Assembly (NCBI RefSeq): GCF_004359215.1
Contig: NC_090616.1
Location: 3,833,212 to 3,895,796 of the forward strand
Reading direction: 5' to 3'
Length of the DNA: 62,585 nucleotides
DNA from: Bremia lactucae
Taxonomy: Eukaryota > Oomycota > Peronosporomycetes > Peronosporales > Peronosporaceae
Each line of letters opens with the position of its first letter. Within the stretch, counting starts at the first letter, position 1. Below, piece by piece: positions 10,305 through 20,332 of this stretch. The notes under the pieces are model-generated. The model searched no databases and had not been told where the DNA came from. It saw nothing but the letters and a program-made list of their open reading frames with translations. Both the position numbers and the translations under genes were made by a program.

Positions 10305-10769
10305 GTACACCCCGTTACATCTCATGTAGCGACACACCCCGTTACAGTAGGTGAGTTGCATCGAAACTTATCGTACAGAAGCGTTCAGAGTAAGGTTTCT
10401 AAATAGCTAAGGGGGCTTTAGCTTCCAAAGGTAATTCAACATTAGAAAGTAAAATTGTAATAATATATTTAGTATCCTGCGTAACGATCTTCTATCTATA
10501 TTAATACTGAGTAAGTATGGCGCCTCCTTGCGCACCGCACAATCGGGTCTTTTATCGATTGGCGGGATTGGATTAGGCTAAAATCAACCAATCAAAAGAG
10601 CTAGTGTCTTATTGCATCAATGTTTTCAAATTTGGTAAGATTGGAACGTTTTAAGTCAAAATTATCAAGGAAAGTAATTTTGTTCTTTATTTATTTCCTC
10701 TCATAGGAAAACATATTTCTTATTCCTCTTATACGAAATAATACTTATGTTACGGGACACCCCGTTACA
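10305..10769 (-). mobile_element. LTR-II, partial copy abutting LTR-I
   Basis: On minus it starts TGTAACGGGGTGTCCC at 10769 next to a purine tract (AACGGGGGGGC at 10770-10780), so it is a 3' LTR. Its distal end runs directly into the LTR-I start. At the boundary, TGTAACGGGGTGT occurs twice more within 45 bp. Confidence 0.75.
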
Positions 10770-10786
10770 GCCCCCCCGTTAACCAA

Positions 10787-10804
10787 CAGCCACTATAGTG
10801 ACTG
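10787..10804. promoter_or_regulatory. Palindrome upstream of antisense ORF
   Basis: CAGCCACTATAGTGACTG differs at one base from the perfect palindrome at 52616-52633. Both lie between the LTR-II polypurine tract and the M-x-x-K-x-V-R-V antisense ORF start. Function inferred only from position and conservation. Confidence 0.4.
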
Positions 10805-10912
10805 ATGAAGGGTGACAACAAATTAAATTACGTATTTCCCTGTAATTTTGCATTATTCGTTTTAGTCAAAATACAGACTTTATTTGCATTATTAATTTTG
10901 ACCAAAATCAAC

Positions 10913-11156
10913 ATGGCGACAAATAAATCTGTGCGCGTGGCCCGTGAGGCCGCAAAGCTGGTAGCTGCACGGATCAGTGCAGCTGATAGATGCTAATGAG
11001 TCTACTGTGGGGAATACGTCACTCCTACTTCCATTGGAGGTGACTGGACCATTTCATCTGTCGATGACATTGCAGGTGACGGTGACAAGTCACCTGCTAC
11101 ACCATTGTAGGTGACTGGTCCAAGTCACCGTCATCGCCCGACTCAGTGCGCATGTT
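10913..11156 (+). pseudogene. Antisense ORF N-terminus (LTR-II type)
   Basis: ATG at 10913, then M-A-T-N-K-S-V-R-V-A-R-E-A-A-K-L-V-A-A-R, closely similar to the minus-strand ORF starting at 6797. It stops at 10994 after a frameshift; G-D-W-T-like and G-D-D-sequence continues in other frames to about 11150. It reads away from the LTR-II at 10305-10769, so it is antisense to that element. Confidence 0.6.
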
Positions 11157-11157
11157 A

Positions 11158-11293
11158 AGCCGGATTACCGCTTCCGTGACGACACTTGTAATAAGGTACT
11201 TACATTTTTGGGTAAGGTCGCTCAGGCGCCCACCAAACACCTCACTGTGCCTAAAGGTGTGCTCGTAAGTAGAGCGTGGCTGCTATAGTTACA
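11158..11293 (+). mobile_element. LTR-I 3'-end fragment
   Basis: Starts CCGGATTACCGCTTCCGTGA and ends CACCCGCCTACA, matching the last part of LTR-I at 3350-3532. Confidence 0.7.
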
Positions 11294-11309
11294 CCCGCCT
11301 ACACTGCCA

Positions 11310-11513
11310 ATGACTTCTAAGAGAATGGCTTCGAGCTACGTGACTCTTGCCCATATGTACGCTCTTAAGGCGACTGTGCTTCAGACTAGCAACATCCGTA
11401 CCAAATGTCTCGGCTACATAGGTTCAAAGGATAATGAAATTCCTGATATTTGCTTTAAAGAGATTATGAAAAAAACAAAAATATACTTCTTTCCTTTGGA
11501 AAAAATTGTGTGA
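11310..11513 (+). CDS. Unrecognised 67-codon ORF after LTR-I fragment
   Basis: An open frame (M-T-S-K-R-M-A-S-S-Y-V-T-L ... F-F-P-L-E-K-I-V) that begins 16 bp after an LTR-I end. I recognise no domain. It may be a leader or gag remnant or chance. 11514-11639 shows nothing I can name. Confidence 0.2.
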   Translation: MTSKRMASSYVTLAHMYALKATVLQTSNIRTKCLGYIGSKDNEIPDICFKEIMKKTKIYFFPLEKIV

Positions 11514-11639
11514 CACCACCCCAAAATAGTGTCATTTTGGTCTATAAGTACCATTATCGGTTTAACTCAAAACCAATATCGCTCACGGGCCGGAGTTTGT
11601 GAATCAACGCTTCTGATCGTATTATAGATCTTATCATAT

Positions 11640-11681
11640 CAAGTTCCCCGAAAACAATACAAAATGTTTTCGGGGAACTTG
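11640..11681. repeat. Perfect 17-bp inverted repeat, 8-nt loop
   Basis: Arms CAAGTTCCCCGAAAACA (11640-11656) and its exact complement (11665-11681). It lies about 80 bp upstream of the mitochondrial-like segment and may mark its border or be part of it. Confidence 0.9.
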
Positions 11682-11763
11682 ATGTGTTGTATCAATTAAA
11701 TGCAAGACAGAATGCATCTTGCAGGCGTTCGGGTGACAAAATTTAGGTTTTCAAATCTTCCAT

Positions 11764-11952
11764 ATGGTCGAAATTTTTATGTTTGGCCTTTTAGAACAAT
11801 TTGAAATTTTACCTATTTTTCAAATACCTTTTATTTTTACCAACGCTTCTTTAATTTTAATAATAGGTTTAAGTTATTTATATATTTATACACGTATAAA
11901 ATTTAAATTTATTCCAACACGTTTTCAACAAATTTTTGAAGGGGCGATTTAA
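11764..11952 (+). pseudogene. atp6: atp6 fragment (mitochondrial ATP synthase subunit a)
   Basis: The 62-codon frame reads L-E-Q-F-E-I-L-P-I-F, then I-P-F-I-F-T-N-A-S-L, a hydrophobic membrane segment (L-I-L-I-I-G-L-S-Y-L-Y-I-Y), and F-I-P-T-R-F-Q-Q-I-F-E. This resembles the N-terminus of mitochondrially encoded ATP synthase F0 subunit a, including the P-T-R-F-Q element. The full protein is about 240 residues, so only the first quarter is here. In the nucleus it cannot supply the complex and is a dead transfer. Identification is from motif memory. Confidence 0.6.
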
Positions 11953-12226
11953 GGATTGATTTTTCATCAATCCCCTTTTTTCATAATAAATTTATAATTT
12001 CCATTAAAATCTCAAATGATAACCTCAAGGAGAAATACTAATTTATGGTGATGATAATTTTTATTTAATTAAAGAATTAAGTTATTTTAAAAAAATAAAT
12101 TTAGTATGCTTAAATATTGAAAATAATATTTATTCAAATTTAAAAATAAAAAACATATTATCTAATAAAAATCGCCCACCCCTAAATAATTTAGTTGTTC
12201 CGCTGAGTCCCGTCCCGAGATAATTC

Positions 12227-12301
12227 GGTTTAATTATATTAAATACCGCTTTCTTCTTACAATGTTTTTAAGAAGAAAGCGGTATTTGATATAATTAAAC
12301 C
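12227..12301. repeat. 33-bp inverted repeat, one mismatch, 9-nt loop
   Basis: Arms 12227-12259 and 12269-12301 (GGTTTAATTATATTAAATAC at the left start). One T/C mismatch. It forms the right end of the A/T-rich mitochondrial-like block. Confidence 0.9.
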
Positions 12302-12498
12302 TTTTGAAAAGCTTTTTTCAGTTAGGTGTAGCAACAGGGCAGGCCAAATGGGCGAGAAGTTCTTGGTAATTACTTTTTGCCGTCGGTTAGCCAAGGAAAC
12401 CCCATTTACCATAGAAGCTTTAAGCTACAACATAGCAACTGAGCAGCACTTGGGATACCGTAAACGGCTTACAAAAAGCACAATGTAGTTTAAGAAAC

Positions 12499-12753
12499 AT
12501 GCAATTATTTGCTAAATTGAGACGAAATCCTTCATCAATGCCTTTTTCCGTCAGCGGTGGGTACTCTTCTAAGTGGGCAAAGGATGTCAAACCTTTGTTT
12601 CAAGCTTGGACAGCCTTTTTTGTACAGAATGTGCAAAGCATAGGCGGTGAGGTCTGGCTTGACATGATAAATGCTTTCCGTGAACGGTTCGAGAAACGGA
12701 CCGTATTCGGTGAACGCTATAAGTTGCAGCGTTTGTCTAGCGTGTTCACTAAG
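12499..12753 (+). pseudogene. Antisense-ORF core fragment
   Basis: The plus strand reads W-A-K-D-V-K-P-L-F-Q-A-W-T-A-F, then G-G-E-V-W-L-D-M-I-N-A-F-R-E-R-F-E-K-R-T and R-Y-K-L-Q-R-L. This is the cleanest copy of the aORF core in the window (91 codons open). It abuts a truncated LTR-I at 12754. 12302-12498 shows nothing I recognise. Confidence 0.55.
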
Positions 12754-13065
12754 TTAAGACTGATTTATATTTAATCGAATTAAATAAATTGCTTTTAAAT
12801 AATAAGTGGATGCCACCTCTGTAGATGTACAACCCTACGTTGCGAGCGTATCATTATGAATACCTCGGATATCGGATGAAGCAAGCCGTCATCCCTTCCA
12901 ATGTTAATACACCTACGCGCATCACATATACAAGGGTGGATCACTTTGTGCATCACACCCAGGTGGCAGGTCTAAGTACTCACATGAAGTAATTGACCAT
13001 CCCGTTAAGTACATAACGTGAACTTAACGGGTTTGTGTAACATAGGGCAACTTTAGCCCGTTACA
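12754..13065 (-). mobile_element. LTR-I, truncated 3' LTR
   Basis: On minus it starts TGTAACGGGCTAAAGTTGCC at 13065; the distal ~245 bp are missing. The interior side carries the purine tract AGAAAGGGGGGTGG at 13066-13079. It is the 3' LTR of the element whose 5' LTR is at 19777-20332. Confidence 0.8.
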
Positions 13066-13201
13066 CCACCCCCCTTTCTAAGAACGAATTTACATTTTGT
13101 AAGATCGTCAACGGAAGGAAAGATAAACAGCGAGCCGCTTACGTCGCGCTGCTTTAGTACTTCTTTAGCGACCAGTGTGTGCAGTTACCCGGGCGCTTGA
13201 C

Positions 13202-14740
13202 ATGCCACCAAAAAGGGGCAAAGCTGATGGATCGTCTGCAAAGACACCCACGCAACCACGCACGAAGCGCACGCGCAGCGATAAAACGCATCCGGCACCA
13301 AGTGTCCCAGTTACATCGCCGACAGACGCTGCTGTTGTTAACTGGGCTGAACAATCCATTTCACTTGCGCAGTGAGGATATAGATCCGTCGCTCATTGCT
13401 GATTACAATGAGTCGACACCGCTGCCATCACTTCGTAATAGTGATGAGCCCAGCGAGCAAATGAGGAAGGATGATGGTCCTTTATTGCCCATCCAAACTT
13501 CACCCGTTGCTCTTATAATGAAGACGCCCAACGTTGCGAAGGTCAACTTGCCTTACATCAACAAAGCAACTGTCTCGTCGTCTGCGCTAGCTAGCGCAGC
13601 AAATATTCATGAGAACGCTATTCATAAAGGCGCAGCTGCTTCTCAGTTGGGTAGAATCACAGCACCTGCCGTTCAGACCAACATTCACAATGGGTCTGAC
13701 GCAGAAGAGCCTGATCATAAAGCTTCACCGACGGCACGTGAGCGTGTCCAGTCGGTGTCAAAAGCCAGTCGCATTGAACGTGGCTATGGGACTGGTGGTA
13801 TACTACCGAGCGACCTCCATTCGAATGGTCTTAATTGGATGGAACGAGTGCGTCGCTCCTAGAGCGCGCTACTCTAGATGCACATAATTTTAATGGCACC
13901 TATAGATCGTAGAAGGCTCAGGGAAAATCACTTGGTCGTGTTTCCACGATCCCGGTCGTGTTGCATTCAAACGAATCAACCGACCAATACGAAGTGGAAT
14001 TCCTGCGCCACTTTCAGCCACATTCCAATGTGGCGAAACAACGCTCGCAGCGAGTTAATTTTGCTCGCTTGCGTGTGAAAAAAATCATGGGCGGTACTTT
14101 ACCCCCTCCCCGTTTCTACTCATCACGCCGCTCCTGTTAGTCTTTACGGAACTAGCGGAGAGACAATTGTGCTCCTTCTCATAGGCAGACACCCCAGGCC
14201 CGGTACGTCGACGCGCAACGCGTCGTCCGGTTCCCAAAAGTCAAACCTCTTTGGGTATCCTCTTCACTGGATGAGAATTGGATGATTCGGATGCACGGAG
14301 CGGTGGGCAACCAACTATTCAGCAAGGAAGCGTTGGTTCCCAGTAGCATCCATCAGTGTAGGTGGCGCCCGATAGGACCGGCGATTTCGCCCACCTACTC
14401 GCGGTAGCCTATCCGCTTCCATTCAGTCGCAGTCAATAAGCGCTGCTGAACGACGGATCGGGGATCTCGAAAATCAAGTCTCGTGACTGACTTCGGATCT
14501 TCACGTTGTCCGCTCAAAGGAACGCCAGGGTTACCAAAGGCTGAAACTTTGGCTGGACCTTTTGAACAAGTTGATGCTGAGGGATACGCGCGTGATATCC
14601 CTCGCTCTCCAAGTCCGTATCATGGTCGGAGGAGTCATTCGGCTGAGAGTTTCTCACCATTCCTGTCTCTCTCACTAGATCGACGCTCGACTCACAGTCG
14701 GCGTCACCATCGGTCTCCTCAAACAGATGGGGGTATGTGA
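13202..14740 (+). pseudogene. Antisense ORF of LTR-I element, copy 2
   Basis: ATG at 13202, 136 bp from the polypurine tract. The N-terminus M-P-P-K-R-G-K-A-D-G-S-S-A-K-T is basic with T-K-R-T-R, a possible nuclear localisation signal. After one frameshift the frame is open to 13862 (D-I-D-P-S-L-I-A-D-Y-N-E-S-T-P, A-L-A-S-A-A-N-I-H-E-N-A, S-R-I-E-R-G-Y-G-T-G-G-I). Coiled-coil sequence follows at about 14440-14590 and Ser/Arg-rich sequence to 14740. No long sense-strand frame exists in 13202-13862. Copies at 2.9, 46.7, 59.5 and 62.5 kb share the order. No known domain recognised. Confidence 0.65.
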
Positions 14741-16257
14741 TCCCTTCTGGATCAACCAACCGTTTCAGACGCTCCACGTAAAATACGGCGTGCATATTTA
14801 TATACGGGGAAGGGTGAGCCTATAATTTAGGTCTCCAACCTCTTCGACCACCGTAAACGGCCCGACGAAACGCGGCAAAAATTTCTTAGTACCTTCAGGT
14901 AGTACAGAGATTGCATTTTTAGGTAGAGTAGCAGTACTTGATATCACTTTATCCCCAACATTAGAGCATATATTGTTTTTGCGACCATTTCGGTCAGCAC
15001 ATTATTTTTGTTTATCCTGTGCGCTTGCCATCGCGTCACGGACTTTTCATGTGATGGCTAATCGCTCATCCACAAAGCGTTGGGCTTCGCGCAAGCTTTT
15101 TGTATTAACTCGCCTATGACACCGTCGAGAAGTCGGTCATAGGACTTAGTCTTATTGACATCTTTACCAATGCGAAACTGGCAGGGTCACGAGGGCAAGC
15201 TTTTAAACTATCTCTCTCTTTTTTTCATTGCACCGAGTATAGTGAGGGGCCCTCCCTCACTAAGACTCAGTCTGCGCACACACGAGGCTGGCGTCCGAGG
15301 ATGGGGCAGTCCGTTTATATAAAATAGTGTCACACCCGTACTGGCGTGAAACACTATTATTTATAGCGAACACAATTGTTGCTCCGCTCTTTCGGAGTCA
15401 CTATTGTGCGTAATACATCCGTTACGACCCAATCGGCACGTTCTGTTTGGCAATCAGTCTGGAGATGATCTGCAGTCGACATGTGAAGCTTGCTACATTG
15501 CAGCTCAAACACATGACGCCAAAAACATACGTAAGAACTGAATCCGGGTTCGATACTATGGAGGCGGGCATCCCGTGTAGTCGGTATTTATGATTTAGAA
15601 CAAGAAAGCTGCCTCCTTGCATATGATCAATGCTTTACATGGTCTAAATGCACCAGTCTGTCTACAAGGATGACGAGCCCCGTCCGACCCTTGTGTCGGG
15701 CGGCATGCCAAACATGAACTCCAAACTTACCGACTTCCAACAATCCGTTGGATTTTCAATGGCGCACTGCTGGATGGAGCGGCTTAATGCGCTGAAACTA
15801 TTCGCAAGAACGAATATAGTTTGCCAACCATCGATATAGGTGTGGCCACCAAAATTCTTTCGACACTTTTAAATATGTCTTTCCACGACCCAGATGCCCA
15901 CTCGATGGCGCGTCATGAAGCTCGTGAGGGAGCATCAGCTTGAGATCTGTGTGATGAGGCACATAGATTCTCAAGGGATCACAAGGTGACAGCTGATGCC
16001 ATTACAGGCCATCGCTGAAGCTAAAGCGATTTAGCTTAGCCTTCAGGTGCGACGGAAGGGAGACCTTTTGTCCACCGAAGTGATCCAACAGCAGACGACA
16101 ATGTTCGTCCTGACTGTAGCTTTTTGTGTATAAAAGAGGCTAACAAGCTCGTTACGTTGTACGCCTTAATTGCTGCCAACATTGATGGCTCAGATTGTGC
16201 TTTAACACTAGACACACTTTCCTGGTGTCTTACATCGAAGTCTGGCCTGAGCGACAA
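14514..16257 (-). pseudogene. LTR-I integrase and pol tail
   Basis: On minus: the H2C2 region (about 15850-16060), catalytic core fragments (15290-15780, with S-I-V-S-N-P-D-S-V in place of the usual S-D-R-D), the G-E-L-I-Q-K-A region at about 15110, K-F-L-P-R-F-V-G-P-F-T-V-V-E-E-V near 14870, and the tail ending with the 93-codon frame 14514-14795 (V-E-R-L-K-R-L-V-D-P-E-G; D-G-D-A-D-C-E-S-S-V-D-L). Many frameshifts. Confidence 0.7.
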
Positions 16258-17444
16258 CGCGTCAGCAAAGACATTCGACGTACTCGGCTAGTTTTCAACT
16301 TTAAAATTAACATTAGAGAAGAATGTTAGCCATCTTGCCATTCTAGGCGAGAGGTACGGTGAGTTTATTGCGGTCCGCAATGATGCGTGATCCGTATAAA
16401 CCCAAAATGGTTCGGTGCCCAATAGGTGCACTCGAAACTTAACAAGGGCATACTTTATGAAAATAGCTCCTCGTCATGCACAGATTATTCAGTTCCGCAG
16501 CTTTCAAAAGCCGGGACTGATAAGAAATGACACGGTCAACGCCGGTGTCATCGTTTTGCATGAGTGCGCTGCCGATTGCAAAATTCCTTGCGCCACAGAC
16601 GACGCTAAAATGCTTATCCGCGTCTGGAAATGCCAAGACCGGTGCCTCTATAAGAGATTGCTTCACTGACGTGAACGTACCATCTTGTTCTTTTAACTAA
16701 GCCGATTCTGCGTCCTTTTTAAGGAGGTCAGACAAGGGCTTAGTTCGCTCAGCATAATTCCTGGTAGACTTATGCAAGTAATACGCAAGCCCTAGGAATT
16801 GGCGCAAATCCTTAACATGTCGTGGGACTGGCCATTCTTTTACTGATTTACCTTGTCTGAGTCTGCTCGTACACCATGTGTACCTACGATGCAGCTCAGC
16901 ACAGGTATCTCGGGGACCCCAACGACGCACTTTTGCAGGATGGCGTACAATTAAGAGTCACCCAAAGTCTGCAACACAGCGTTTTAAATGACGCTTGTGC
17001 GACTCTATTTCGGTCAGCCCGTTCTCGGCCCTACTATGCACGAATACATAGTCAAAGATATTCGGCGCGTAGGCACGGTGCTGACGCATCACGTGAGCCA
17101 CCACTCGGTTGAATGTGGCTGGAGCGGTTCAAACCTTGACCATCACAAGCCACTCCTAAAGCACACCGGGTGCTTACTGGCGTTTTGGCTACATCGAAAT
17201 CTCTTATTGAGTACCTGATTGTAGCCATCCTTCAAATCGCGATGTTTCCACAAAACTTAGAGAACGGACTGTCTCTCACGGCATCCCAACCTTGAGCAGC
17301 GAACTGTTTCTTTTTGTCCGTTTCTAGGACGCTCTTGTCTATTGTGGGCGACGAGCTACCCTCCGCCAAATTCGCTTCTGGAACTTGTGTAACTATTTCG
17401 TGGACGTTTCCTTCCTTAATTTGGCAAGGAAAATATCTCAGCAC
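16258..17444 (-). pseudogene. LTR-I reverse transcriptase and RNase H
   Basis: The RT linker is at 17232-17444 (S-V-L-E-T-D-K-K-K-Q-F). The RT palm at about 17040-17110 reads H-V-M-R-Q-H-R-A-Y-A-P-N-I-F-D-Y-V-F-V-H-S, where the usual Y-F-D-D-V has become I-F-D-Y-V, so the second catalytic aspartate is lost. The thumb/connection is at 16697-16930 (V-K-E-W-P-V-P-R-H-V-K-D-L-R-Q-F-L-G-L), RNase H at 16439-16666 (V-V-C-G-A-R-N-F-A-I-G-S-A-L). Dead. Confidence 0.75.
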
Positions 17445-17780
17445 ATCTCCGGGAGTTTTCCTTTTTTCACGGCGAAGTTTAAGACATGCTGGAGCACCTC
17501 AACTGATGATGCCTCCGCTATATTGTCTTCAACGGTCTCGAACACCTCGTTTAAAGGCCCGTCCTATTTAATTAAGACCGATCCAAAGGTCACTCGTTTT
17601 GACGTGCCTTTGACCGTACTTAAATGTCGGGTACTCTTTTACGAATGGCCACGACCTTGACTGGGAAGCGGGTGCCGTTACTGTTTCGGATAACGCACCC
17701 CTTCCAACCGCACGAGGGTCTTGGCTTTGTGCCGGTTCTTGCGACGCTTGACTACCTGTCAGCTCGCCGTCTACTGCCAC

Positions 17781-18024
17781 ATGCTTTCGGCTCTGTGTTG
17801 CACCAGACTTGCCCTTCAATTGATGATTGGTTAGTTTTGCATTTCTAATCATATACACCTTTTTGGGTGTACAGGGCAAGACCAACTCCCATTATGCTTT
17901 GGAGGATTTGTCGGCCCCGGGTATCGAACCCGGGACCTCCCGGCCCTGAAGTGATTGGCGGACCACTAATCCACCAGGATCAGTTCCACTACACCACCAG
18001 GATCGGTATGCTTTCGGCTCTGTG
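17781..18024. repeat. 17-bp target site duplication of the SINE
   Basis: ATGCTTTCGGCTCTGTG occurs at 17781-17797 and exactly again at 18008-18024, flanking 17798-18007. Confidence 0.9.
17798..18007 (-). mobile_element. tRNA-derived SINE, 210 bp
   Basis: On minus the head contains A-box-like TGGATTAGTGG (and a second TGGTGTAGTGG 30 bp before it) and a perfect B box GGTTCGATACC inside a T-arm-like CCCGG/CCGGG stem. These are the internal RNA polymerase III promoter elements of a tRNA. No acceptor stem closes, so it is not a tRNA gene. The 17-bp duplication at the ends shows retroposition by LINE machinery into the gag-pro region of the LTR-I element. Confidence 0.8.
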
Positions 18025-18300
18025 CAGGACATTCGGACGCATGACTACTTGTCATCGTCCTTTTCACTTTCCCAGTATCCACGAGCTGGTTAGGACTCGG
18101 TGACGTTTGACATCCCGTCAACGCACCATCAACTGTGTTCGAAACGACATCAGTTGCATAGGCCTCTTGCAAGAGCACATCCTTTCCGGTGTCCTGCGTA
18201 GAATTCGCAACTGTGCGTGTACGCCAGTCTATCCATGGTTGGTGTTTAACTAACCATGGCATGCCTAGGATGAGGCCCTACGGACTCTCCATACTTAGCA
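17966..18300 (-). pseudogene. Retropepsin remnant of LTR-I element
   Basis: On minus near 18220-18290: L-I-L-G-M-P-W-L-V-K-H-Q-P-W-I-D-W-R, the flap-distal segment typical of gypsy aspartic proteases (compare L-I-L-G-M-A-W-L-E-H-H-E-P-S-I-D-W-R at 55.7-56.3 kb). It would mature the polyprotein. The 5' part is decayed and the 3' part is hit by the SINE. Confidence 0.7.
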
Positions 18301-18689
18301 CTGTGAACTTTTCGTTACAAGAGTAGTCACTAAAACTGAAGGCGAGTTCAACTTGAACTCTTTAGACTTTACGAGCGCGCTGTTCGCTAAACGAACGGTC
18401 GCCTATTGTCGCTTGCCATCCTGGCTAGCAACTCAAACACCGCCGGTCTCTGTTTTAGAGCCGCGAGTTTCACAAAATTCTGTGATTCACCCGAATTCAC
18501 GAGAAGGCTCATCATATCGTCATAGTCTCGTACTCGAGCGCTAGAGACCAGCAGGGTTGAGGTCCGAAATTCGAGACCTCAGGGACTATGCCACTCATCT
18601 GTTCGATAACTCTAAACGTAGGGGTAGCTTCAGAGTCCGCGTGAGTAGGGCATGCCGCCCTTGCTGCGCTCCTGCATTTTCCCGAACTC

Positions 18690-19720
18690 TCAGTGGTCGA
18701 CGCAGAGCTCGCATCTCGCACGCTGGTTCTTGCCATCATCCTTTGGAGAGGGAGTCCTCTTGCTGGGCGTCTTCGCCCCAGCAGGGACCCTGGCATAGCA
18801 GCGAGCCATCATATGGCCGCGCTTGCCGCATTTGTAGACAACGTCTGCATTACGTAACTCCATTGGAGTGGCATCTGACCTCTCGACCGACGGCTTATAC
18901 CAAGCAGTCGCTGAGGCACTTTTGAATAATTGCTCCCCAACTAAGGCAATTTGGATTGCCTCTTTCATCGTCGACGGGCCTGTCGCAGTGGACCGTGCCG
19001 TAATCCGTTCATAAGCGTGGGCACTTTTATGCGTTTCGGTATCGGACCACACCAATGGACGCCGACAGCGAGCGTATCTCCTGCCCATATTTTGGCATGG
19101 ATTGCTACGCCTGTCGTGCTTCAAAGAAGCGCGCTTGAATCAACACTTCGTTGTTCGGCGGCTGATACATGGCGCGAATATATGTCTTGAATATCGCCCA
19201 TAAAGGGTCCGCCTTAAGTCCGCCACATGCGCCGGGTAAGCCCAATCTAAGGTCTTACCGCTCACATGCGACATGGCGTACGATTCTACCGGCTGTCGTC
19301 CTCGATGAGCTGCGCGACACTGCATTGCTCAACGGCTAGCATCCAGTGGACGATCGTGTGCGCTGCAGTTTTCTCGAACTTGGGCGGGTCCATCCGAATG
19401 GGCCTCGGCTAATGCGGCCGGGCAGACAGCATCTCAACAATCCTGTTGAGAGCCTCGCTCCGAGCCTGCTCATGCCTCAGCTCATCCTAAGTCTGAGTGA
19501 CGGACTCCGCCGCAACATGGCTCTGTGCCTCGGAAGCGGCCCTTCGCGTTCCGAGGACAAACGACTCAAACTGCTCCAACAGAGCAACATGTTGCTCAGG
19601 AGGACTACCCAGGAGCCTGGCCAGGGCTTGTTCACCAAGTCCCTGCGCCATAAGCCCTGCCACCTCCCGATGATGTTGGTAGAGGTCGGGAAAATGAGCT
19701 CAATCAATGTTGAGGCTCAT
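18690..19720 (-). pseudogene. gag of LTR-I element with CCHC remnant
   Basis: M-S-L-N-I-D-like start at 19720, a proline/leucine-rich N-part (G-L-W-R-R-D-L-V-N-K-P), then gag core fragments (19140-19325), and the nucleocapsid at 18790-18850: V-Y-K-C-G-K-R-G-H-M-M-A-R-C. The first cysteine of the CCHC knuckle is now valine, so zinc binding is probably lost. It resembles 8858-9692, the same gene in the neighbouring copy. Confidence 0.75.
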
Positions 19721-19776
19721 CCTCACGTACACACGCAGAGATGCGGGTCGTGGGAAAGATTTCAAGTGCTACCAAG

Positions 19777-20332
19777 TGTAGGCGGGCACGTCGTAATGCG
19801 TCCACGCCCTACTTAGACACACAAAACCCTAGCACAGCGGGGAAGCAGCTAAATTAGCTTCTTTTACGTGCAGTGACGTAGTTGTAGTGGGCGCGCTAGC
19901 GTCCTCACCCAACACACTAAGTACTGTGATTAAGAGTCGTCACGGGAGCGATTATCCGGCTCCTGTGCGCACTTATCAAGTAGGAAGTAGTTTTCAGACT
20001 GATTTATATTTAATCGTATCAAATATAAATACCTTTTTCTACCAATTAAAATGTCATCTCTATAGATAACATTTAATATGTATTGCGAGCGTATCTTTCT
20101 AGATACCTCGCGTAACGGATGACGCTAGCCGTCATCACGGATGACGCTGGGCGTCATCCCTTCTAATGTGAATGCACCCATGTGCATCACATACACAAGG
20201 TTGGTCACAAATGTGCACCACTCCCGAGTGCTGGGTCTAATAACTATTATTTAGTAATTGACCATTCCCTTAAGTACACCAAGTGTACATAACGGGGACT
20301 GTGTAACATTAGGGCAACTTTAGTCCGTTACA
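19777..20332 (-). mobile_element. LTR-I, complete 5' LTR
   Basis: I see no difference from 9749-10304 (constant offset 10028). Starts TGTAACGGACTAAAGTTGCC at 20332 and ends CCCGCCTACA at 19777. Confidence 0.85.

Larger units (their letters stand above)
11700..12301 (+). other. Mitochondrial DNA insertion (NUMT)
   Basis: The base composition changes abruptly to very A/T-rich, with no retroelement similarity. It contains an atp6-like start (11764-11952) and a second open A/T-rich frame at about 12030-12215 (I-Y-G-D-D-N-F-Y-L-I-K-E-L). It ends in a 33-bp hairpin (12227-12301). The edges are approximate. Confidence 0.65.
12754..20332 (-). mobile_element. Near-complete LTR-I Ty3/gypsy element
   Basis: Order on minus: 5' LTR (19777-20332), PBS, gag with CCHC remnant (18690-19720), retropepsin (about 17966-18300), reverse transcriptase (16700-17444), RNase H (16260-16666), integrase (14830-16257), pol tail (14514-14830), an antisense ORF on the other strand (13202-14740), polypurine tract and 3' LTR (12754-13065). 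Both LTRs have the same orientation, which fixes the antisense nature of the extra ORF. It is interrupted by a SINE at 17798-18007 and by many stops. Confidence 0.75.

Noticed and set aside
13202..14740. Reading the plus-strand ORF as the gag of a separate plus-oriented element
   Set aside because: The LTR beside it (12754-13065) is on minus with its polypurine tract facing this ORF, and gag-like genes with CCHC lie in sense at the other end of the element. The same geometry recurs in four more LTR-I copies.
17905..17990. tRNA gene on minus (A box, B box, T-arm stem)
   Set aside because: No closing acceptor stem or proper anticodon arm; the sequence lies inside a 210-bp unit with exact 17-bp target duplications, so it is a SINE head.
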